A stretch of 64,000 nt of DNA from Polytrichum commune (Eukaryota > Streptophyta > Polytrichopsida > Polytrichales > Polytrichaceae), in the NCBI GenBank assembly GCA_950295325.1, contig OX485808.1:13764501-13828500 (forward strand). The letters run 5' to 3'. Below the pieces are notes generated by a model, which had not been told where the DNA came from, did not search any database, and worked only from the letters and a program-made list of their open reading frames with translations. The translations under genes were made by a program, and so were the position numbers. Below, piece by piece: positions 55,139 to 64,000 of this stretch. Each line of letters opens with the position of its first letter. Positions within the stretch are counted from its first letter, which is position 1.

Positions 55139-58100
55139 CTCACACTCCATGATACCGAATTTCAAGTCATATATGGTGAAGGTGCTTCCGATGCAACATC
55201 ACTAATAAGACCCTAGAAGATGAACCCTTGATGAATAAAGGAGTGGTTATGAAAAATCGCAATACATAGCTTGGGAACTCTATCGGGTCCCTCATCTTGC
55301 TCAATACTCAACATGGGTATTGTAAAGAAGTAGAGAAACCCGCAAATAGAGGAGGCATTATCCATTATGGATTCCCAACCACGTAGAGCATAAGCCGCCA
55401 CTTGAATAATGCTATGGATTTCATCACTTTTAAAGTGAAGTTGTGGGGTTTATACAACTTCTAACCAATGTGGCATCTACATGTGGCAAATTCCAAGAAA
55501 GAATTCGTTTCTTAAAAGTGCGGCATACCTTATACACATTGCGGACTTGTCAACCCCATGCACCGTGGACTTGTATAAGCAACACATGAGACAATTGTGG
55601 AGTGCCGGTGAATGTTGAACCTCTTAGCTTGATTTGAGATATGACTTCAAAAAAATTGGTAGAAAAAAACAAGAGACAATAATATTATGTAGGTGGCACA
55701 TATTTGGGTATGCAAAAAGTGTTTTGTTTTATTTAACATATATATTAAAAAAAACTGTCAATGATAAGAAGAAGAAAAAAGAACATTGGCTTCGTGAGCA
55801 AGCATATCCACATGCTAGTGTCATCTTTCGGTTGAAGATTTTTATGATCGATCGCTTGCCTTGAGTTTACATTTACATTGATATTAGGTTGCACAATTTA
55901 ATGTGATTGTGTGATGGTTAAAGAGGCACCGTGACATTATAAGGTGATGCTTTGGAAGGATTGTTTAGTTGTTTGTTAGTTTTTTCTTTTGGGAGGTGAT
56001 TGTCCGGAGTTATAGTGCCCTAAAGTAGATGGTGCGAAACATTCAATGTTATCTATGTATTATTATTGTATTTAACACGTTGAAAATGATTCTCATGAAG
56101 AGTTGACAGGGAACTCAAAGACACCAAAGTATGTGTTATTTGAATTATGTTTGCAAATGTTGTAAAGATTCACAACTTTTATTGGTAGTTGATCTATAAC
56201 CAATATGGAAACTTGGTGTGGAGGTGGTGGACATTCTCAAAATTAAGATGTACTTATTGTGCAAGATTTTGGGGTGTTAATTTTGGGGTGTTAATTTTGG
56301 GTGAGGTGTTAGTTTTAGCACCTTCTACCTTACGAGACCTCTCAAAACCAACACCCCACCCAAAACTCGAAAGAATCATGACAAGAAGCATGAATGATCG
56401 ACACAATCTAGAGTTATCTACAAAGGCTCTCAAAGAGGGACGAACTAGTGGGTTTGATCCTTCTTTGAGAAACTTTCCAAGTGAATGTTAGCTCGTCGTG
56501 TATCATAACCTATTTAGAATGTTGGATGAAACTTTGGGGACTTCCCCTTTGCACCTCTCAAACTTTGAGAGAGTCGAGGAGAGAGTCTAAGATCTAACAT
56601 AGGCTATGTGTATGGGACTTGATGTACATAATCGAAGATCGACCTATGCAAGGCTAGCTTGGCCCACCCATCCTAGTAGGACAAGTTAGGAAACTAGTTG
56701 TTAATAGTATGACACCACTCTTTATATATGGTAATATGAGCATTAAGAGAACTTGGATGACTTTGTGTTGATCCTCATAAACTCAAGGTTTGGGATTAAA
56801 GCCATGGTTTCATTTGCTTTACTTTACAAATAACTATTCTATTTGAGCCAATTTTGACCCAAGCAAGGGAGCATCCTTCGAGTTCCTTGTAGGCTCAAGG
56901 TTTTTTTGGCTTTTGAAATGGTTAAGAGAGGAGGTTCTTTTCCCAAGATGGGATCAGACAATATAATGGTGTTTGTTTCAAGTACACGAATTGTGCAATT
57001 AGGTTGACCCACACTAACATATTGTCATTCTATACTGCTTTGAATTTTTTTTAATACGGTAGTAGCAAAACGCATCAACTAAATATTGTGGATATTATAC
57101 ATGTGAATAAAAAAATTATATTTTTGTGACATGGTTTTGACCCAAGGTGATATGCATGGGTAAAGAGTCAACCTACTTACAAGTTGAGGGAAGCTAAGAC
57201 ATGAGTGATGAGCGGTAACATGTGAGCAATGCAATTAATTCTAGTGCAAGTCCACGGTCATAAGGTACATGATCTGAATTGGCTCCCATTTTATAATAGA
57301 TTTTCAAGTTTAAAGTACCAACATTTTCAAAGAACTAGAGTGAAGGGGGACTATTACCATGGATACTTCAAAATACCATTAGACCTTGTTGCTAATTATA
57401 AGAATCCATTGATTCCACCAATTAGATTGATATTGAGCTTAGAGTGGTTAGCACATATTGAACATGTAGTCCAATCCTTTTTAAACACATGTCTTTTAAA
57501 TATTTGTTCTTAGATCCACACCTAACCACATACCACTCAAAGAGTCAAGTATAGGTGTCCATATTTTTGCTGCATTTGATATAGACATGCTTGCCTTAGT
57601 AATGCATAGAAAGTCTCTATCCCTTGATCAAGACCATGGATATGTCCTACTAACAAATACCTTTGCAACTCTCAAGTTTCCTTGTGTTTTTGTGTAGTAA
57701 GATTTGCACTATGTTTGATAAACAATGTTGTGGAGTCAAATTTTTTGATTTTGTGCTCCAATGAGAAAAAAATGTAAAAAATGATCAAAAGAAACTAGAA
57801 GATTGATTAATACGTGTCAAAATTCAGGACGTAGCCTAGAAGATAGAGAAAGGAGAATTTTGAAAGATTATAGTATGATTGGAAGGGTTGTAGCCCTAAG
57901 AACATAAAAAGTGAGATGGTAGAAAAGAGTAGGTGTCTTAAGAGAGATCCAAAGACAATATTCTTTTAACTTTGGCCAAGAGGGAAAATGTCTTATAATG
58001 TATCAAGGATAAGGGATTGACCCTTGTTTATATCGATTTACCCTAGTTGAGAGAACTAGTGATTATGTTCGTTGTCATTAGAAGTGATTCTTTAGGCTAT

Positions 58101-59289
58101 CGTTTGCATAAAGGGCTTTGTATCAATTAATGACGTTACTTGAAAGTAAAGTAATGCTTGTTAATATCTATGGTTGAGACTATGGTTTGTGTGACAATCA
58201 ATAAAAGTCTATAAGCTAGGAGAGGAAATTCATTGTAAGTGATTTAGTCCTACACTCTTGTGGACTCTTTTTACTTTTAGTGGATTGACCTAATTCAATT
58301 GTGAAGCTCAATAGCTTGGCAAGTGGTCAATGGCTATTTGTCAGGTGAAAGTCCGGGGTAATGTCTTTTGATTAACCGCACAATCTTGAAAATGCCATGA
58401 ACTGAACTTGCAATATTCTCAAATTAAGTATTTTTTTAATCAACTTACGTCCATCATATTTGTCGTTGAATAACCGTAGTCACCACCTTCATCTTCAAGT
58501 ATTTGGCGACTTGTCTCAAGCAATCATCCACAAGTTAATATGAATTCCATACATCAACAACTATGCTACGTCCTTTATTTAAAGCTATAGTACGTTGGGA
58601 TCTAAAAATGACTTGTATTTGGTGAGGTCTTACTCCAATAAAATAATTTCTCCTTCCTCTAGACATATTGTCCTTGCAGTCTATAGCCTGCTTCTAACCT
58701 CCAATGTCTTGCACATAGACGATCAACCTTTCTCTCTCTGTAAAACACTCTTACTTTTCTCGACTAATATCCTTGTGGGGCTGAGACACATGTCAGGGCT
58801 ATAGCCTACCAAATGCTTCTCCTTCCCAAGAGTAATTTCCAATATGTATTATTGTAGTATAATTGTAGATTATAAGTGTTTCTCGCATATGGAGCCCCTT
58901 TAAGATAATAATAAAATGTTAATAATCTTTAAGAGGCCAAGAGGTACTCATGAGAGAGCGTATGGTAAGATATTAACAAGGGACTTGGATCAATCGCATA
59001 GCATTCAAATATAGGTGCCCTAATAAGAAAGTAACTAATTAAGGGTTGTCTACCTTAATAGCAATGAATGAAGAGAACTGACCGCTAGTTACAGATGGAC
59101 CGGTTAAATTTGAGAAATAATTGGTTGAAGAGCACGACTTCAAGAAAATTACCGATCATTTAAGAGGAATCTATTGAATGCACCTCAAATTAAAAAAAAA
59201 CATAAAAGATGACAATGTGTAACCAGTTGGATTTGGAAACACTTGGAATTTACGTGAGTATGTCCAAAACCCTCTCCGGACACTACTTA
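55139..59289. other. Gene-free repeat-rich segment
   Basis: No gene was recognised. Near 56271-56372 GGGTGTTAATTTTGGGTGAG and the complement of CCAACACCCCACCCAAAAC form a local fold-back. A partial family B copy lies at about 57435-57600 and a family B end at 58985-59063. The isolated 67-bp satellite unit is at 59088-59160. Confidence 0.45.
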
Positions 59290-60850
59290 GTAAGCATTTA
59301 GAATGTCGAACCTTCAAATTATCTCAAGGTACCACATTAAGCAGTTGCAACCTACTTACCACAGTCCGCGGGGTCCCTATTCCTTGTGGTTGTTCTCTCC
59401 AAATTTATCTACCAAAAGTGGATCCATAGTTTGGCACCACATTACTCAATCGTGGAAGGTGATGGCAAGAATGGCTGCATACCTTTCTCCATCAATTTCA
59501 TAGGATATTCTGTAACTCAATCTTTGGTGGGGGATGGAATATCTAGGTCTTAATTTTGGCATTGTTGTGAGTAGGGCCTTTACCTTGTATAGAAAATGAT
59601 TGAAATACTTCTGGGATATTTGGGACCTCGGAAGATATAAATACATGAATTGAGAGGTTGCCAGAGTTAAATTCTCCCTTGAAGAGATTTACCATGACTT
59701 TTGGTTTAAACTTTTGGAACTCTATGGACCTTTCTGAGATAGGATGCTCAACCATCAAAGTGCTCAGCTCACTTCACAAGAATGGGTGTTGAGGATGCTT
59801 TGTCAAAATGGGTGGTTAGCTTTGGCTACCTCAAGGAATTTAGCCTTGGTCCAATTAAATTTAGCGTTGAGTTCTTGAGTACTTTTTCTAAATCTACGGT
59901 TGGTTTGCAATACTTCACCCTAACGGACATGATACCAAGCACTAAGAATGCGATACCACCAATGAGCTTCTCATGATGGATGGCACGAGTTAGGGTGGAT
60001 AGCCTTACAAGAGGAAGCAATCAAACTCAATTCAATTTGTTCTTTGGAAAATTTGATCAATTATTCTTTGACCATGCCCGCTGGTGGTGGCTAGAGGTTA
60101 CTCCTTTCTTTGCCTATTTGGCCAAGGAGGAAAGGAAATGGATTACTAAACAAGAGGCCCTCAAGAAGTCGATTCCACGTGAATGGCGGAATGAAATTCC
60201 CCCCTCCACTTCCCCTAAGTGGAATATCATCTAGCACAAAAGGTTGCCTTTCTTTGGTCGGTCATCCATATAAGGTTGTGGCTGTTGATGAGTGGCATGG
60301 TAAAATCTCAACTAAGATTGACAAAAGTTGCCCCCACTGCGGCCCACAGTGGGCAGAATCGTTGGAACATAGGTTCTTCAATTGTCCACTCACTCAACAA
60401 GGGTGGCGGTATGTTGTTAATATCATATGGCAATTCTTTGCCAAAAGAGGGAACCTTGGCCCACGGAAATCATTTTCTACGATGCAATGCCTCTTTGATC
60501 AACCTTTGTGCAAGATATTAAAACGGTTCAACCACATTTGGTTTTTTTTAAGGAGTGTTCTTATGTGGATTATTTGGAGCCAGCATAATGATCTGGTGTT
60601 TAATGCGTTGCAGTGGCCTATTGAGAAAACACATAAAGTCATTTGGGACGCTTGGCAAGGTTATAGTAGGATTGAGTGGTAGCGGACTCTTGCAAATTTG
60701 GAAAAGGTCCCGGACATTGCTTACCAAGATGTTCTTAACAAATTTGATTCGACCTTTGGTGGGAGGGGGGGGGGGGATCAAAGGTCTTATTGTGACATGG
60801 AGCAACTTAGTTGTCACTCGGAAGATTGGACTCTAGATGGGCATTATTTC
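59290..60850 (+). pseudogene. LINE-type reverse transcriptase remnant (C-terminal, zf-RVT)
   Basis: Translation shows the tail of a plant non-LTR retrotransposon ORF2. The clearest part (60110-60682) has CPHCG, then EHRFFNCPLTQQGWRYV, a CCHC-like RT zinc-binding motif, followed by WFFLRS and WIIWSQHNDLVFNALQWP. Similarity continues upstream through other frames (WWWL near 60085, KVAFLWSVIH near 60239) and downstream past a TAG at 60680-60682. The frame then shifts at a 12-G run (60765-60776) and meets another TAG near 60832. Weaker similarity (LWWGMEYLGLNFG) reaches back to about 59520. No RT core or endonuclease is present. It is a dead fragment. Confidence 0.75.
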
Positions 60851-61319
60851 TTACTTCCCTCTCAGATCGCGTTAATTCTCCCGAGGTGGTTGTGTTTTGG
60901 TTCCTTTCTTACAATTGATTTTTCAATTTGTGCCATTATAGAAAAAGAAAAGAAAAAAGTAAGCACTTAGAATTTGTGTTGAGTGTGTTGAGGAAAGGGG
61001 AAGGCAATGATGGAGTGTGATAATTGGGACACAAGTGGGGAGGTTATGTTGTGGAGGCTTTACTTTTGGGGAGAATCCCGTATTCTATCGCCTTTTGAGC
61101 TTTCGAGTAACCCACTCATGCTAAAGCATGTATGTACCTCGTCCGAAGGGACATTTGTTCCTTCATGCAAATCTTCGTATTTGGTACATGTGCCAGGACT
61201 TATCGTTTATAGAATCATGTGTAATATCATGTAATGATTATTTACAGTATTTTCATGCAGCAAATATCTTCAATGCCATAACGACCAAGGCGATGGCGGC
61301 ACAAAACTCTTCTAAAGTA
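60851..61319. other. Gene-free segment after the LINE remnant
   Basis: An A-rich stretch near 60941-60958 might be the decayed LINE tail. Nothing else was recognised. Confidence 0.3.
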
Positions 61320-61682
61320 ACTAAGACGGGTCCTTAATGGCTCACTTAAGGTAGATAGGATATGAAACACGCGATTAGTATGAGATGGCTAACAAATCCG
61401 AATCGAGGTTGTAGTCACTTTCCTCATAATTTTTTAGGTTCGTATGAATTTATCTTCCTCATCATCCAAGTGATGATTTCCATGTTCATTAAGCGGTCAC
61501 ATAGGTCTCCCTCAATTATACTGACTATTGAGCCTAAACCGGTTCTCATATTTTCAGCATGTAGTCCAATCCCTTTTAAAAGACATGTTTTTTTACTATC
61601 CATTTTTGGAGCCACATCAAACCACGTACCACTCAAATGAGGGTGTCCTAGTAAGAAAATGTAAGTAGGGTTGTTTACCTTA
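61320..61682. mobile_element. MITE family B, near-complete copy
   Basis: It begins ACTAAGACGGGTCCTTAATG and ends AGGGTTGTTTACCTTAT, with AGTATGAGATGGCTAACAAA, GTAGTCACTTTCCTCATAAT, TTCGTATGAATTTATCTTCC, CATAGGTCTCCCTCAATTAT and CATGTAGTCCAATCCCTTT between. It is a second empty site for the 140-bp MITE at 9499. Confidence 0.7.
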
Positions 61683-64000
61683 TAGTTACATTGTTTTTCT
61701 AATGCTCATCATGGTTGTGACCATGTTGTTACCTTGGTGTGACATATTAAAGGTATCTTTAATAGGATGGGAGCAACAAACTGGTGTTTGGAGTTGCATC
61801 TTGTATTTGGAGTGTTAGCCAAGAAGCTCTCTAGTTCAAACAAATACTCCTAATATAGACATATCAAACCCGATGGTCTCGTTGCTCCCACGAGTTCCCA
61901 AGCTTGACTTACATGTTCCCAAGAGAAATTACTTAAACTCATGATCAAAACTTGGTCAATTTGAGAATAGGAGGATTAACTCTTTGAGCATGTGTTCTAT
62001 GTAGATCATAACATGGGAGAGGCAAGCTATACAAGAATGGAACCCCCTATGAAAGCTAGGATTTTTTTCTTTCTTTCTTGTGTTTCACTCTCTATATGAC
62101 CTTTTAATAATAACTCTAATTTGACTTTAAAATTAACTTGGATCATGTGACCAAGCTAAGTTCATAATAGAATGGTACCTCTCATTGATCCAACATCAAA
62201 ACTATGAAATATATGCATCCCAATTTTCTCTATTTATAGTTCATGAACACTAGAATAAGCTTTAAAGATCCCAAATTACTCTAGTCCCGAGTCAATTGAG
62301 ATGAACCAACCACACATAATGTAACTCCTTGGTTGTGAACTGTGGAACCAAGTATTGATTGTAGACCAAGTACCACAATGGAAATGCCCAATGGTGTGTT
62401 ATTATTGAAAACTTAACAACTTAGTGTATTTGGACAAACCACTTGTCCAAAAATACTAAGGGATGTGCACTTGCAAGGACAAAAAGTCAATCAATAACAT
62501 AACAAGCACAACTTCAAATATTTGTATTCCACGTTCACCAACCACCACATTTGTGTAGTTTTGCAATCTCATGAACATCATATTGGCGGGTGAAAATGCC
62601 CAAATTTCATCCCAATATACTTACATCCTAGTTGAAACACATAAATTTATACAGGCAAGGACTTGCTAGAATTTCTAACCATTAGTCTAGGGCATGGAGA
62701 GAGGGAAATCGCTCAAAGGTGCAACTACCTTAGCTTGATCATAGGTACGTGGCATTTCCTTTCACAATTAACTTTAGATTACATGAATGAGCATTTCAAA
62801 CTTATACCACACATCTAAAGAAGTTCCTTATCATAAACAAACTACCAAACATATGCACAACCTTGTACAAAAGAATGGGACTATGTTCTAAAGTTAGACA
62901 TTCTCATCATGTTTGATAGATAGATGATTAGATGGATATGAATGTCGACTAGCACAAGAACGAGCATGAATGAAGAGCCTCTAAAGGTTGTTGACAAACA
63001 TTATATATATATATATATATGGGTTGCGGCTTTGGAAATGACTTAGCCATCTCTTCACCTTTATGAAGCTAAACGCCAAATAGTATGGCAACCCTCAAAA
63101 TACTCCCAATAGGCGAGCTTAGCATTCATATTGATATTGGAGGTTGGGGAAGGCTCGTTCCTAAGCAAAATGGGGACGACACTTTCAACCTTTTTAAGGC
63201 TTATAGGGTTCCGGGAATGGACATTGTCACGGACATGGGCCGTCTCCTCTTGTATCAAAAAAGATAAGGTGGATGATTTTTTAAAAGCATAAGATGATAT
63301 TTCAATGTTCATCCATATAGTCTCCTTGCAACTCTCGACAATTTCATTGATTTGTCAACTCTTTGGCCCGGATTTATCAACAAACAATGTTGAACTACGT
63401 TTTTATAGCTTTGAGCACTTTTTGTGTCTTTGTTGTTAGGCAAATTTTCGGTATCGTCCGTTGTCATGCATGCAAAATTATGTATGTCTTTCTTTAAAAC
63501 ATGGGAATATTTGTGTATGGAAAAGGTCTTTGAAGTATACTAAGATATTATGCATTTATTATGTTTTCAATGCCCAAGTACGATTCGGGACTAAAGGGAA
63601 ATGACCCAGTCCTCTCAAACTCAACATTAAACAAGCAATCAATAGCAATAGGTACCTCGCAAAATTTTGAGTTGCCGATTTGTTGTCATATAAACCGACA
63701 CCAAAGTTGCAGCCTTTGATCCATTCAACCCTAACCCCAAAATGAGTTCAATTTTTGAGTCACTTCACTCAAATTCATGAGCAATTGAATTTCCTCACAC
63801 ACCTTGGGGGATCTTGTGGGGCACTTCCAACTCTAGAGACAATTTTGGCCGTTGGATCAAGTTGGAAACTATCTCATTTGGTTAGCAGTTGTATATCGTA
63901 TATCACATGTATTGTTTTTTCAAGTTTGAAGATTGAAGTTTAGATGCAATAGTTATAAGAGGTCATAGTGATTTTTTTTTTAATTTTCTTTCAGTCATTG
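61683..64000. other. Gene-free segment to window end
   Basis: No gene was recognised. An AT dinucleotide run lies near 63001-63020. The open frames have no similarity. Confidence 0.4.

Overview
The window is nuclear DNA from a land plant. It carries four spliced, plant-type genes whose exons can be joined in frame by eye, separated by AT-rich DNA full of decayed transposons. Introns are of ordinary plant length (about 100 to 1060 bp). Gene order is cornichon (+), F-box/LRR protein (+), V-ATPase subunit E (+), then a convergent U-box/ARM E3 ligase (-). A LINE remnant with an RT-type zinc-binding motif and MITE-rich intergenic DNA would suit a bryophyte or other seed-free plant, but that is inference and the species cannot be fixed from the sequence.

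Layout. 1-2797: repeats, ending in a degenerate ~220-bp tandem array that reaches the cornichon 5' leader. 2798-4917: cornichon, four exons, 135 aa. 4918-17625: gene-free, with fold-back MITEs, a CTAAGGTAGA-ended MITE family (family B) and one clear nested insertion. 17626-20119: CT-rich leader and a ~265-bp tandem duplication upstream of the F-box gene. 20120-23058: F-box/LRR gene, four exons, 437 aa, with a MITE in each of two introns. 23059-26919: gene-free. 26920-29576: V-ATPase subunit E, six exons, 232 aa. 29577-30799: convergent interval with a duplicated 3' UTR. 30800-36237 (-): U-box/ARM protein of the PUB45/PUB6 type, seven coding exons, 934 aa. 36238-64000: upstream region of the U-box gene followed by 24 kb of gene-free repeats, including a 67-bp satellite, an LTR-like segment and a LINE pseudogene.

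The genes are unrelated housekeeping or regulatory functions: ER cargo export, ubiquitin-ligase substrate selection, proton-pump stator, and E3 ligase. They do not form a pathway. The repeats link them physically: one MITE family sits in introns of both the F-box and U-box genes, and another repeat is shared by introns of the V-ATPase and U-box genes.

The most unusual structure is at 46958-47354. Eleven short hairpins lie in a row, each with an 8-nt loop containing AGAC and with stems that change in a compensated way. They lie directly upstream of a further hairpin whose loop carries a TATA-like sequence, and a poly(A) signal follows. It looks like the U3-R-U5 part of a solo LTR with a structured U3, but that assignment is inference.
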